In this document: one piece after another, positions 27,201-38,445 of the stretch | How positions within the stretch are numbered: the first letter of the stretch is position 1 | Layout of the letters: each line of letters starts with the position of its first letter | NCBI RefSeq assembly: GCF_963678635.1 | Contig: NW_026971617.1 | Coordinates: 1 to 64,000 of the forward strand | Reading direction: 5' to 3' | From: Symsagittifera roscoffensis | Lineage: Eukaryota; Xenacoelomorpha; Acoela; Convolutidae | Length of the DNA: 64,000 bases | Notes under the pieces: model-generated | The model's input: only the letters and a program-made list of their open reading frames with translations | The model's database searches: none | What the model was told of the DNA's origin: nothing | Position numbers and translations under genes: made by a program

Positions 27201-27450
27201 ATGTTTGATTCTGAACCTGAGTCGATAAAAGAATCTTTTCTAGATCTGGGGGTTGATAAATTGTGCAATTTCTTGCACTTGCTAAGAGAAGTGTCATGGT
27301 TCAATTCTTTTCTATTTGTAGAGGTGTTTAAGCAGTCGCTTTTTGATATAAAAGATTTGTTTTTCTTGATTTTCAACAGGTTGTGGAGTCTGGTTTATTA
27401 CAGTGAATTGATTCTTTCTAATTCAATTGGGTAGTTTTCAAGGTATTCTT
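24250..27450 (-). pseudogene. decayed Ty3/gypsy pol related to the intact element
   Basis: Minus-strand sequence parallels the intact Gag-Pol from its C-terminus (about 24260, compare 12770) through integrase, RNase H, reverse transcriptase and protease. Recognisable pieces are a protease DSGSESN near 27215, LDARYLNSLIGE near 26020, SRRLTQLVIGNQQ near 25880, and RAFRFQLVF then IFWTAGKTF near 25060-25110. It is full of stops and frameshifts. A large internal deletion joins the integrase end to the RNase H end near 25000. The YLDD position reads YLLD (25715-25727). No LTRs were found. It is an old relative of the same lineage, not a copy of the intact element. Confidence 0.85.
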
Positions 27451-28554
27451 TTGATAGAAGTCTGAGTGAACGAAGGTTTCATATTCGTGAATAGCGTGTT
27501 TTTGGTCTCATTGCTTCATCTGCAATGCTCTAATATCTGTGATTTATTCAAAATTCGGAAATTTCATGATTTTCAAATCCTGGTGGATCAGAAGCACTTC
27601 TCGCGAGCGCATTTAGTGGAAGCATTAACAGCCGCCATCAGCAACAAGCGCTTTGACATGCCAAGTGTTTTTGTTTGTACCGACGTTTGAGTTAAAATTG
27701 AAAAGTTAACAGATTTTCCTCGTGAGTTGAAGACATTTTTTGCTAATCGAGCGGTAAAAATTCAAGAAATTCTAACAGCCGAGAAATCGGATTTCGTGCT
27801 ACGAAAAGCATTCCCGCTGATTGTGCTTCTCGGGGATTTTCGTCGTCAGCTTGAATAAACCATGAACTTTGGTGGAACGGCCCAACATGGATCTCACCGT
27901 CAACACACAACTGGCTGAGAGCTGAGACTATAACAGCGCACACGGCGAAAAAAGAAAGAAGTTCAAATGAAGACAGTGGATCTGTTACAATGGTGACGGT
28001 GGAGAGAAACGAGTCAATGAGCAAAAAAAAGGTTTTCACTGGCTCTCGAAATTGGTCAGGATCTAATAAATCAAAAAATTTGAGAAATGCTGCAGAACTC
28101 AATCCACGTTTTTTGATCAAGTTGCAGTTCAAAAAGAAGCATAAATTACAACTGTTACAGAGGCTATCACTACCCGGATTGCTATTGGCCTGAGGCTAGG
28201 TTTGTGGGCAGAACAAAGCGATGACGCCCGGGAATGTTATGGTGAGAAGACAGGTGGTGGTACAAAGATAGGTTTTAGTATTGAAAATGTTCCATTAAAT
28301 CCAAAAGTAAACGGTATCGAGACCCGACATGGCAATGGTAGAAACGTAAAATTTCAGAAGTAAACGGGATGATATTGGGACGAGGTTGGGTATGCGGAAT
28401 AGAAAATCAACAGGAAGGTCACAGTACAAAAACTGGCGGTGGTACAGGGAAAAGTGTGTTTTGATTTTGATAACATTCAAAACAATCTCAGAAGAAAACG
28501 TTATTGATACCAGGCTTGGTAAGTGTACAAAAGAAGGAACGAAAACGATAAATG

Positions 28555-28710
28555 TAACGATTCACTGGAAGGTATTGGTACAGGAGCAGCTATTTGCGCA
28601 CTCCTGGAAGGTATTGGTACAGGAGCCGGTATTTGCGGAATGCTTGGTATTTGTAATGGTATTGATACTAGTAATGCATTAGTACAGGGTGGTAGTATAG
28701 GTACAGGTAA
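28555..28710 (+). repeat. short imperfect repeats, glycine-rich if translated
   Basis: ggtattggtacaggagc recurs at about 28572 and 28611, and looser variants (ggtattg, ggtacagg) continue to 28708 and beyond. One frame reads EGIGTGAAICALLEGIGTG. No known domain was recognised. It interrupts the BEL/Pao-like remnant and may be foreign to it. Confidence 0.4.
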
Positions 28711-29246
28711 ACGATGAAACAGGTTTAGGTTTTAATATGTATCCAAGCATGAAATCTGTTAGGGCCACTGATTGTTTTTCTAGTACAGGTACAGGTAGCA
28801 ATTATGGAGGAAAACGTACGGGGTTCGATAGTAGATTAGTAGATTCTTTGGGGAATTTTGGATTGAGTACAGTCAAATTAGCTGCAGTTTTCGCAGCAAA
28901 TGCTAATTGCGCCAAAGCAACAAATTCGAAGAGCATAAGGCCAGGAAGCAAAAAAAAAACCGACGCCACAACAGACATCCCACGACAATGGCAACATAGT
29001 GAAGCTCAATCAAAAGAACGACAACATTTCAGAAGAACTTCATCAAATTCATGCAAAAGAAAAACATTCAGCCATGGAAGTTAAGGAAGCTCACACAGCT
29101 ATGTACAGCTCGGTTCAGCAGCATCATCTAGCCGAGTTTCAATTCATCAGCATGGGGTAAAATATTGCAAGATCAGTAACCCTCTGAGCCTTTCACTCTT
29201 CTTCTACAATGGATATAACCTATTTCGTGGGGAGAACGCCTCGCCA

Positions 29247-30410
29247 ACTCACCATACGACAAAAACCAGAAGGATTAACCCAGGAAATCACCAATCAACA
29301 ATTTTCTCATCAGGGATGCGAAGGAAAGATCGTTTCTTATCGGTCCTCAGATAAAACTCTACACCCTTCGACAGACTGTATGGATACCAGGAAACCTAGC
29401 ATTTGCCAAACAAGTAGTTCGTAATTGCAAGCCTTGCGTTCGACAGGACGCCAGATTTCTGCAACCAGAGATGGGAGATTTACCTAGAGCTTGTTTGGGT
29501 ATCTTCAATTGTATTGCAAACAAATCAATTCATTTAGACTCACCAACGACAAAAACAAGAAGTATTAACCCAGGAAATCACCAATCAACAATTTGCTCAT
29601 CAGGGATGCGAAGGAAAGATAGTTTCCTAGCGGTCCTCAGATGACACTCTACACCCTTCTACAGACTGTATGGATACCAGGAAACCTAGCATTTGCCAAA
29701 CAAGTAATTCGTAATTGCAAGCCTTGCGTTCGACAGGACGCCAGATTTCTGCAACCAGAGATGGAAGATTTACCTAGAGCATACTTGGGTATCTTCAATT
29801 GTGTTGCAAACAAATCAATTCATTTAGACTCACCAACGACAAAAACAAGAAGTATTAACCCAGGAAATCACCTTCAACAATTTGCTCATCAGGGATGCGA
29901 AGGAAAGATCGTTTCTTAGCGGTCCTCAGATGACACTCTACACTCTTCGACAGACTGTATGGATACCAGGAAACCTAGCATTTGCCAAATAAGTAATTCG
30001 TAATTGCAAGCCTTGGGTTCGACAGGACGCCAGATTTCTGCAACCAGAGATGGAAGATTTACCTAGAGCATAGTTGGGTATCTTCAATTGTGTTGCAAAC
30101 AAATCAATTCATTTAGACTCACCAACGACAAAAACAAGAAGTATTAACCCAGGAAATCACCAATCAACAATTTTCTCATCAGGGATGCGAAGGAAAGATC
30201 GTTTCTTAGCGGTCCTCAGATGACACTCTACACTCTTCGACAGACTGTATGGATACCAGGAAACCTAGCATTTGCCAAACAAGTAATTCGTAATTGCAAG
30301 CCTTGCGTTCGACAGGACGCCAGATTTCTGCAACCAGAGATGGGAGATTTACCTAGAGCATACCTAGGTATCTTCAATTGTATTGCAAAGAAATCAATTC
30401 TTTTAGAAAC
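29247..30410 (+). repeat. 290 bp tandem repeat (four units) of integrase zinc-finger segment
   Basis: The marker atggataccaggaaacctag recurs at 29380, 29670, 29959 and 30249, spacings of 290, 289 and 290 bp. Each unit encodes, in shifting frames, the His-His/Cys-Cys region of a retroelement integrase and ends in DLPRAY-type sequence. Units differ by scattered substitutions, including some that create stops, so amplification preceded part of the decay. Confidence 0.9.
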
Positions 30411-30922
30411 AGTCAACTCTCTTAAGAATGATGATTGCGTGGAAACCGTGAAATAATTTTGCGCCCAACGAGGATTACCAAAGGTTATTTACAGTAATAT
30501 TTTGACGCCAAGACATTTTCTCATCGTACGACACTTGACAGCAATGTAAAATTCGACACACAAGAAGAAATTGTCACTCAAAGCAAAGCCATCAATGCTA
30601 TAGTTCGACAATTATGGATACGCTGTAAGGACGTATACTTGACTTCATTGCACCAGAAGGCTAAGTGCACTACATCACCATCAAGACAGTTCGCCATTGG
30701 ATACATTTTGTAGTGAAGGAGGACAACATCCCGCCTTTGATGTGGCCAATGAGTCTCGTCACTTAAAATTTTTGATGGCAATGACAACATCATCCGGGTA
30801 GCGCAAATCAAAACCCGAACAGGACTATACAACCGACAAGTCAGACTTGTACTGTTACATCGTGAAAGCAAATGACCGACTACACAGCTTCTCTACATTC
30901 AGGACTCAGGAGGCAACTCAAG

Positions 30923-31009
30923 GACTTCATGCAGCCGTATACCGCAGCCGACTTCATGCAGCCGTATACCGCAGCCGACTTCACCGCAGCCGACTTCATG
31001 CAGCCGTAT
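30923..31009 (+). repeat. 27 bp minisatellite
   Basis: gacttcatgcagccgtatac followed by cgcagcc starts at 30923 and 30950, followed by a 15 bp short unit (30977) and a partial unit (30992). It sits just after the BEL/Pao-like pol end. Confidence 0.9.
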
Positions 31010-32374
31010 CATTGATACCTTTCAAGAAGCCGTGAAATCTTGTGACTTAAATTACGAGGCAATGTAGGTGGGCAAACTGTAACTATGCGGGCAACTGTAG
31101 CCGTGCAACTAATGTCCTTATTTAAGTTTGTGAAACTAAACCATAAAAACATTTCACTAAATTCTGAACAGCTTGACTTTCTCAAGTTCACATGTTGATA
31201 AACAAGGATCTTAATTATATTTGGTTAGAGATCAAAAATTTAGGAATAAAATTGCAGTATATCAATAGAGTTGAACAATGAGAACAAAAAATGAAGACTC
31301 AAAAGTTGTAGTCAAGTTGTGGTAAGCGAATTCGGTTTTTTGTATTCAAACTGGTAAACGTTTAAAAATAAATCCGTTTACTTTATGCTTCAAATGGAGG
31401 ACACGCTATAAAAGTCCAAAATTGTGTTCAATATCTTAAACACAGCGGTTTTTTTTAAACTAAAATGTTCATTTTGGTTATTTTTTTTTTCTCAATCCTC
31501 ATGACGATACAATTTCAAATAATACAATTTAGCTAATATAAGTTATTATAACAAATCTTGTCAATTTTTTTGCTGTGTGCAATTTCAGACAAATTTATAT
31601 AATTTTCAAAACACGTAGGGAGGACAGGAAGATAATGTAAGAAAGATCGATTTTCATTTTCCATCAGCAAAGTTCTACTGGAAAATTTTTTTTGTACAAT
31701 TTTTTTGAAAATTTAAAAAATTGAATGCAGACTTATTAGGCTATTCCAAGCCAATTCTGGGGTTTATTCTATTACATCATAAGCATCGCAACAAAAAAAT
31801 GACTCCCTATTCGAACATTTCGTCTTTTTTGAGGTTACAATGCAAATAAAAGTACACGTGTAACCATGCCTAGTCTCACCAGCGGATTTAAAGGGGGCGG
31901 GTGGCGGATGCCAACCCCCTTCAGGGTTTCGACCACCTGCGGACCCAAAGGTTCCCCCCTTAGTACCATTTTAAATTCCAGAGACAAGTCGTTAAACCTG
32001 TTAAAATTTTGTAAGAGCAATTGAAGAAAATGAAAGAACAAAAGAAGAATAAATGGAGCGTTATTGTTGCAGAATCCGCTTAGAACCCACAAAATAAACA
32101 GTTTGGTCTCGTAATGGTGCGCCAAAAAAACGCAACTTTTTTTTGGTCAAAATTTTCCGTAAAGTGCCCAGAACGCCATTTTTTGGTCTGCTATTTTTCG
32201 AAGTTTTGCTGGCGGCGCAAAAAAATTGGTTAAAATAGGGTCTTTATAGTGATTTGTGAGATTTTAAAAATCTGCCCCCCCCCCCTCAAGAAAATTTCCG
32301 AGCATGAACCCCACCTGTTCGATTCACACAGAATTCTAGACAACAATTGAATTGATAGCTCCATGCGAGATCAA
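31010..32374. other. non-coding, no gene seen
   Basis: AT-rich with a GC-rich patch at about 31880-31965. The part near 32105-32260 (aaaaaaacgcaactttttt, then gccattttttggtc) resembles part of the duplicated block at 35390-35520, suggesting an old dispersed repeat. Confidence 0.4.
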
Positions 32375-32573
32375 GGCTCGACTATTTATATCCCCCACCT
32401 GCAATATTTTCTTTTCTAAATTATGTTTTCTTTTAAATCGATTGCTATGAAAATTGGAATTCGGTCTAATTAGGCCATTAAAGACATAATTGGCCTTCAT
32501 ATTTAACCTTTTAAAAGCACTCGCTGCGTCAGAAACTTGATGCTCAAGCGAGGTGGGGGGAACGAAAAAGAGC
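32375..32573 (+). mobile_element. MITE family B copy (about 199 bp)
   Basis: Left end has ggctcgactatttatatcccccacctg, the interior gaaaattggaattcggtcta, and the right end gaggtggggggaacgaaaaagagc. It is diverged but full length. Confidence 0.65.
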
Positions 32574-32649
32574 ACAGGGTTCCTTTCCATGAAAAAATTT
32601 GTTCAAAAAAAAATTGTTCGCCAGCTTATTTTATGACAAGTGGGAGTGA

Positions 32650-32854
32650 GGCTCTTTTTCCTCAACCCCCCCCGCAATTTTTTTACTAGTTAAGTTACTG
32701 TTCACATTATCCGATCAGTATGAAAATTGACCTGCTGACTAATTAGGATGTGCCAAACAGATTTGGTCTTCATATTTAAACTTGTAAAACCACTCGTTAC
32801 ACCATAAAATTGACGGTCGTGGCAGGTGGGGGGAGGGGTGAAAGAAAAAGAGAC
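32650..32854 (+). mobile_element. MITE family B copy (about 205 bp)
   Basis: Left end is ggctctttttcctcaacccc, the interior gaaaattgacctgctgacta, and the right end aggtggggggaggggtgaaagaaaaagag. Inverted ends and interior match the copy in intron 1 of the protease gene. Confidence 0.75.
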
Positions 32855-33381
32855 GGGAGTGCAATTAGATGATTTCCGACCGTCCTACCCTTTTCACTCA
32901 AAGGGTCTCTCCGCTCAGAAGACCGAAAAAGAAAAATAACCCCTACGGATTAAAATGACAGCCCCCTGTGGATTGACTGTTTTGAACAACCATTTTCATG
33001 ACTGGTTTACAGACTCCACATTTGAGTTTTAGTTTTGGCTCAATGCGTAGTTTATGGTTGAAGAAAAATTTTATGTTTGAATTGAACTCTATGTATGAAG
33101 GCGTTTATGTATTGCCACATTAATTTAGTTTTATAAGCTAATAAGCTAAATTTCAAACATGAGAAAACAAAATTGAGCAAAAAACTCTTAAGCTTCAAGA
33201 CAAAGATGAGCTCAGTTTGACTCTTAGTATTGACCAGTTGCTCCATAAAAACGCGGGAAATTTTTTGCGCTCTGTTTCAAGTCAACATTCGAGACCTGAA
33301 ATAATCATTTGCTGATAGTCATAGTTCAAATTCAATCATTTTTTTAGTTTAAATTCTTATACTTTTTCATTGGGAAAAACG
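32855..33381. other. upstream region of the protease gene
   Basis: About 530 bp between the MITE and the protease ATG. AT-rich; no clear TATA box or other promoter element could be named with confidence. Confidence 0.3.
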
Positions 33382-34717
33382 ATGCTTCTGCTAATTGTTT
33401 TGACCTTGACAGCTTTCTGCGGTCATGTTTTGAGTTCGACGATGAAAAGAAGCATCATAAATGGGTACGATGCTCCTGACCGATCATTCTACGTATCATT
33501 GAAAATGAAGGAATCCTGGAACAGCGGCAGGTTCTCATCTTGTGGGGGATCCATCATTAATTCACGATATGTACTAACAGCGGCACATTGTCTTGCCGGA
33601 GCTCGTAAGCCTGTTCTGATGTTCAAAAAAAGAGAAGGAATCGTTTTACTTATTGTAAATCAGTATTGAATTTAAATTAGAAAAATTTAGCCATTTTCAA
33701 AACAGGTACTATTTTGAATACAACTGAAAAGCACACGGGCTCTTTTTCTTTTTCCCCCCACCTGCAAATTTTACAAGTGAAACTTTTGTTCACATAGTCC
33801 GATTGTCGTGAAAATTGACATGCGGACTAATTAGGCTATGACAAAGGTATTTGGTCTTCATCTTAAACATGGTAAAATCACTCGTTACACTATAAAATTG
33901 ATGCTCGTGTGGGGTGGGGGGAAGGAAAAAGAACCGCAGACTGTTGTTACTTAAGGGAAACCCTGTGGAGAATTTGGTCTCATTTTGATAATTTTAATGA
34001 ATATTTTTTTGTTTCAGGTTACGTTACAGTACTTGTTGGCGATTTCACTAGTAGTTATTCACAAAAAACTGAAATTGGAGCCGCTGATTGGTTCATACAT
34101 CCAAGGTAAGCAGAGTAATGTTTTTATAATCTCTTTTCAGTCATTTGAGTCCAATTTTTTGGTCGACCTTAGATTTGATCAATTATTGATATCTATTTTA
34201 ACAATGTGTAATTTATGGAACATGCGAAGTTATTCGTTTTAACTAAGCTGAATAGCTGGATTTCATAAACTTTGTTTTTAGGTATAATAACGAGCTTGCT
34301 GTTAACGACATTGGTCTCATCAAGTTGAGCAGATCCGTGCAAGGTCGCTCAATATCACTGTGCAGAACAACATACAAAAACTCAGGTTATGATATTGCAG
34401 TTTGTGGTCTTGGATCATCTAGTGTTAACCCTGAAACTTCCCCTGAGAAACTCCAAGAAACGATGCTTAGGGAAACTTACAGCAATTGTTTTTGGAGCAG
34501 TTTCCACAAGCAATATCAAGTGTGCATGGAGTCAACAGGGTCCTACAGTGGAAGTTGTATGGGTGATTCGGGTGGTCCTCTTTTTCCACTGAGCAGTAGC
34601 GGAAGAGCCAAATGCCTCTATGGAATAGTCAGTTTTGGAACAAAAACTTGCTCTGATGACAGTGTATATACCCGAGTATCTGCATACATAGATTGGATAG
34701 AAGCCAATATGGACTAG
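33382..34717 (+). CDS. secreted chymotrypsin-like serine protease (three exons, 248 aa)
   Basis: Exons 33382-33604, 34018-34105 and 34282-34717, with GT-AG introns of 413 and 176 nt, give one continuous frame. Residues 1-18 are a signal peptide (LLLIVLTLTAFC core). The mature N-terminus begins near IINGYDAP (residue 25). The catalytic triad is complete: His69 in TAAHC, Asp113 in NDIGLIKL, Ser200 in GDSGGP. The S1 position six residues before the serine is Gly, preceded by SYS and followed by SCM, so chymotrypsin-, elastase- or collagenase-like cleavage is more likely than tryptic. A serine lies between the KR pair and IING, unusual for trypsin-type zymogen activation. The length is normal for a single-domain S1A protease. 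Probably digestive or secreted; tissue unknown. It is a close paralogue of the pseudogene at 829-3825. Confidence 0.92.
33738..33935 (+). mobile_element. MITE family B copy inside protease intron 1 (198 bp)
   Basis: Left end ggctctttttctttttcccc and right end ggggtggggggaaggaaaaagaacc are inverted repeats. The interior is gaaaattgacatgcggacta. It accounts for nearly half of intron 1 and leaves both splice sites intact. No clear target duplication. Confidence 0.85.
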
Positions 34718-34883
34718 TTTACAAACTAAAATATTATGAACCAAACATAACACGAAGGTTATTTGAAGATAAACTTTTAGTGACATTTTTTAGTTTAACA
34801 AAATATTTGAAAAATGAGACAGAATGTGTCTCAAAATTACTTCATAAGTTGAACACAGCGCTTAAATATAAAAAAATTAGATC

Positions 34884-35008
34884 ATAATGATAACAATATT
34901 AACCAGTATACTAATGATAGTTATAATCATAACGAAAATATTAATCATAATAGTAATAATAGTATTAATAGTTATAATAGTAAAAATAGTATTCATGATT
35001 ATTCATAA
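34884..35008 (+). repeat. AT-rich simple repeat
   Basis: Imperfect ataatan-type microsatellite (aatgataacaatattaacc, then taatagtaataatagtatta) that leads into the duplicated block. Confidence 0.8.
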
Positions 35009-35861
35009 TCAGAAGGGATAATTTTTGCATCTAGTGTCTTATGATTTATATCAAGATTGCCCTAATTCAAAACTTTCAGAAGCTTAAAAAAATTGCTTCA
35101 ATTGAAAATTATTTTTAATTTTGAGCTCAAATTTCTAATAAACTTCAGACTGTTTAAGAACATTCTATTACAGATTTAATAGTTAGAAAAAAAACAAAGT
35201 CTGAAATACTCTCTTCGATAATTGGAACAACTAAGGGACTTCAAAAGATCGACCGTACATTACCCCACTGGTACTTCTTACCCTTTACTCTTTGGTACTT
35301 TTTAGGAAATCCATTTTTGTTCGACCGCCCTTAAAAAATTTCTAAAGGCGCCTTTGGCGCCAATATATACTAACTTTGACGGGGAGCGCTTGTCAAAAAA
35401 AACGCAATTTTTGTGACAACATTTTCCCAAAAACGGCTTTTTGGACCAGTTTTTTCAAAAATTTGCCTGCGGCCCAGAAAGTTTGGCCAAAACAGCGTCT
35501 TCTTACTGCTTTACGAGAGCTCGGAAAATCTATTTGGTCAACCTACAAAAAAAGTCGTCAAAATTTTCGAAAATCAAGAGGTCGATCAAGAGGGGTTATC
35601 TTGCAAAAATTATAATTATTATCATTAATATAAATATAATTGTAATCATAATTAAAATTATAATTATAATTATTGTTATTATTATGATTATGATTATTGT
35701 TAAGATTATGATCTTTATTATGATTATTATGATTATTATAATTATAAGTAATATAATTATTAGTACAATTATCGTTCTTATTATAATTTTTATTACTATT
35801 TTTATTATTATGATTATTATTTTTTATTATAATAATTATTGTAATTTTTATTATCATTAGT
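35007..35861 (+). repeat. 855 bp direct duplication, copy 1
   Basis: Begins aatcagaagggataattttt and is matched almost base for base by 37389-38245, with few substitutions and small indels. It includes a non-coding block and the start of the AT-rich simple repeat. Frames within it are not convincing genes. Confidence 0.9.
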
Positions 35862-35985
35862 AGGAAAATTTTTATGATTATTATGATTATGATTTTGTTA
35901 TGATTATTTTTATGATTATTATTATGATTAATATATTTATCATTAAAATTATAATTATAATTATAATTACAATTATAAAAAGAAC
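35605..35985 (+). repeat. ATT/TAATnat microsatellite
   Basis: About 380 bp made almost only of A and T with scattered G/C (attattatgattatgattat). Long Ile- or Asn-rich open frames here are artefacts of the repeat. Confidence 0.9.
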
Positions 35986-36214
35986 AATAGGGTAGTTCCT
36001 GGAAATCGCAGAGGATCTATCAGTAGGCCTTAAAAGTCCTGTCGAGGATAGTCTGTTTGAGTTATTTTGTTGAGCGGAGCTTTTTTGTGACTCAAGGCCA
36101 TTTTTTTGCGTCTAGAACTTTCACGTGGTACCACTATTAAAGCCACAATTGATCAAGATATGGTAGACCTAAAGCTAGAGGTCAAGTGAGAGCTCGTCCT
36201 CACATACTATCATT

Positions 36215-36290
36215 GCCATGGCATGGGATCGAACACACGATCTGTCGATTTCAAAGTGAACGCCTTATCACTATGATAAGTGCCTCTAAG
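36215..36290 (-). repeat. tRNA-derived (SINE-like) segment
   Basis: The minus strand reads cttatcatagtgataaggcg, then a ttcactttgaaatcga anticodon-arm-like stretch and gtgtgttcgatcccatgcc, which matches a box B (GTTCGATCC). The layout resembles a tRNA(Ser/Leu)-type head. A proper acceptor stem was not found, so it is more likely a SINE head or tRNA relic than a working tRNA gene. Confidence 0.5.
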
Positions 36291-37388
36291 CATAATGGTA
36301 GGACTCCTACAAAGATGAAATTAACAGTAGGAAAAACCAAATGCACCAATCCGAGAAAAAATTTCTTAAGACCCGATATTTTTGAACCAAATTTTAGAAC
36401 TGCCGGAGGAGCACCAGAAAAATTTCGAAGGAGCATCAAATCGTCCTTGGCCTTTCTTCTGGCTTTTCTTCTGCCGAGAGCTCAAGAGTATCGCGCGTCC
36501 TCTCAGCCTGAGATAACAGTCAAAACATCTTTGTCCTAGTCTTGTCTATCTATGTATACCACCAAGCTTGCAAATCACTAAAATTGATCAAAACACTCAT
36601 ATTATAACTCAATTAGGTGCAAAGAAAAAACTTTCAAACGATTATAACATATTTTTTTCTAATGTGAAACAACCAGTACAAATGTTTTGATTGAAAATTT
36701 GAACCAAAATTCAAACCAAAAACTCTTGTGCTAAAGGTTTTTCAATTCCGCATGTTTTTGACAAGCGAAGAGAAATCCTTTTGTTCCTGATTTGATATCT
36801 GTCAAACAAACACGGCTGTTTTTTTCGAGTCATCTGAGTTGGTTGAAACTTAGATCTTCTGCCCCTAACACAAACAATTGAGTCACGCAACGAATCATTT
36901 TTTCATGCAACGAGTGGCTTACAAAGTATGAGCATTCGGCTGATTTAAAAATTTCAAGATTTCTTGATTGTTGTACGTGTTTTTAGGGTTATATGCGCAA
37001 TGTTACTATGAATGGTAAAAATTTCTGACAAATCTGATAACACTTGTTTGTTTGTTCGCCAATCCATGTTTATGATAAAGTTTTGCAGTATGACAACGTT
37101 TAGATAGTTTTTCATAACTGAAATATAGTCCATATGTTAAATTTACAAAAAAGTGCTTTGTTGAAGAAAAAGACAAAAAAAAACATAAACGAATTAAAAG
37201 GAGTTTTCAACCGTGCTTCCCAAAAAATTCTCAGAACCTAAGTACTTGTTATGTTAAAACCAGCACAGTTATAATCAAAAAGCTGTGATTTTTGACTGTT
37301 ACGTTTCTTTCAACTTATCTGATATCGTTTTTGGCTAGAAAAATAATCAAAATATGATAAAGTCCCCCCCTCCCCACCCACTGCATCA
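36291..37388. other. non-coding between duplicated blocks
   Basis: AT-rich; no convincing gene. It ends with a C-rich tract (ccccccctccccacccactg) at about 37364, directly before copy 2 of the duplication. Confidence 0.4.
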
Positions 37389-38245
37389 AATCAGAAGGGA
37401 TAATTTTTGCATCTAGTGTCTTATGATTTATATCAAGATTGCCCTAATTCAAAATTTTCAGAAGCTTAAAAAAATTGCTTCAATTGAAAATAATTTTTAA
37501 TTTTGAGCTCAAATTTCTAATAAACTTCAGACTGTTTAAGAACATTCTATTACAGATTTAATAGTTAGAAAAAAAACAAAGTCTGAAATACTCTCTTCGA
37601 TAATTGGAACAACTAAGGGACTTCAAAGATCGACCGTACATTACCCCACTGGTACTTCTTACCCTTTACTCTTTGGTACTTTTTAGGAAATCCATTTTTG
37701 GTCGACCGCCCTTAAAAAATTTCTAAAGGAGCCTTTGGCGCCCAATATATACTAACTTTGACGGGGAGCGCTTGTCAAAAAAAACGCAGTTTTTGTGACA
37801 ACATTTTCCCAAAAACGGCTTTTTGGACCAGTTTTTTCAAAAATTTGCCTGCGGCCCAGAAAGTTTGGCCAAAACAGCGTCTTCTTACTGCTTTACGAGA
37901 GCTCGGAAAATCTATTTGGTCAACCTACAAAAAAAAGTCGTCAAAATTTTCGAAAATCAAGAGGTCGATCAAGAAGGGGTTATCTTGCAAAAATTATAAT
38001 TATTATCATTAATTTAAATATAATTGTAATCATAATTAAAATTATAATTATAATTATTGTTATTATTATGATTATGATTATTGTTAAGATTATGATCTTT
38101 ATTATGATTATTATGATTATTATAATTATAAGTAATATAATTATTAGTACAATTATCGTTCTTATTATAATTTTTATTACTATTTTTATTATTATGATTA
38201 TTATTTTTTATTATAATAATTATTGTAATTTTTATTATCATTAGT
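37389..38245 (+). repeat. 855 bp direct duplication, copy 2, cut by the gap
   Basis: Near-identical to 35007-35861 at an offset of about 2,382 bp, with small indels (for example an extra A near 37936). The match continues up to the last base before the Ns, so the duplicated block may be longer than seen or may itself be an assembly artefact. Confidence 0.9.
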
Positions 38246-38445
38246 NNNNNNNNNNNNNNNNNNNNNNNNNNNNNNNNNNNNNNNNNNNNNNNNNNNNNNN
38301 NNNNNNNNNNNNNNNNNNNNNNNNNNNNNNNNNNNNNNNNNNNNNNNNNNNNNNNNNNNNNNNNNNNNNNNNNNNNNNNNNNNNNNNNNNNNNNNNNNNN
38401 NNNNNNNNNNNNNNNNNNNNNNNNNNNNNNNNNNNNNNNNNNNNN
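38246..38445. other. assembly gap (200 N)
   Basis: Exactly 200 Ns, which looks like a fixed-size scaffold join and not a measured gap. The sequences on its two sides may not be adjacent in the genome. Confidence 0.97.

Larger units (their letters stand above)
27540..30880 (+). pseudogene. decayed BEL/Pao-like pol remnant
   Basis: Plus-strand fragments in broken frames follow the order of a BEL/Pao pol C-terminal half: AHLVEALTAAI then FFANRAVKIQEIL (27610-27780, RNase H end), PADCASRG then LWWNGPTWISPS (27810-27890), an integrase zinc-finger segment (LRQTVWIPGN, then NCKPCVRQ) repeated four times, FCAQRGLPKVIYS (30450-30500, integrase core), and DNIPPLMWPM then RVAQIKTRTGLYNRQV (30720-30850, C-terminal motif). 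Many stops and shifts make it non-functional. The stretch 27950-29150 inside it is not assigned. The superfamily call is from motif recognition without a search. Confidence 0.6.

Noticed and set aside
28386-29084. Frames of 64-115 codons (for example 28737-29084)
   Set aside because: They lie in decayed repeat sequence with no domain match; most likely remnants or chance, so described only as a repeat block.
31835-32125. 96-codon minus-strand frame
   Set aside because: Partly low-complexity, no domain, and no context supporting a gene.
35441-35860. Open frames of about 100-150 codons rich in Ile or Asn (also 37795-38244)
   Set aside because: They are produced by the ATT-type simple repeat and are not genes.
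36186-36539. 117-codon plus-strand frame
   Set aside because: It overlaps the tRNA-like segment on the other strand and shows no recognisable domain; likely chance.
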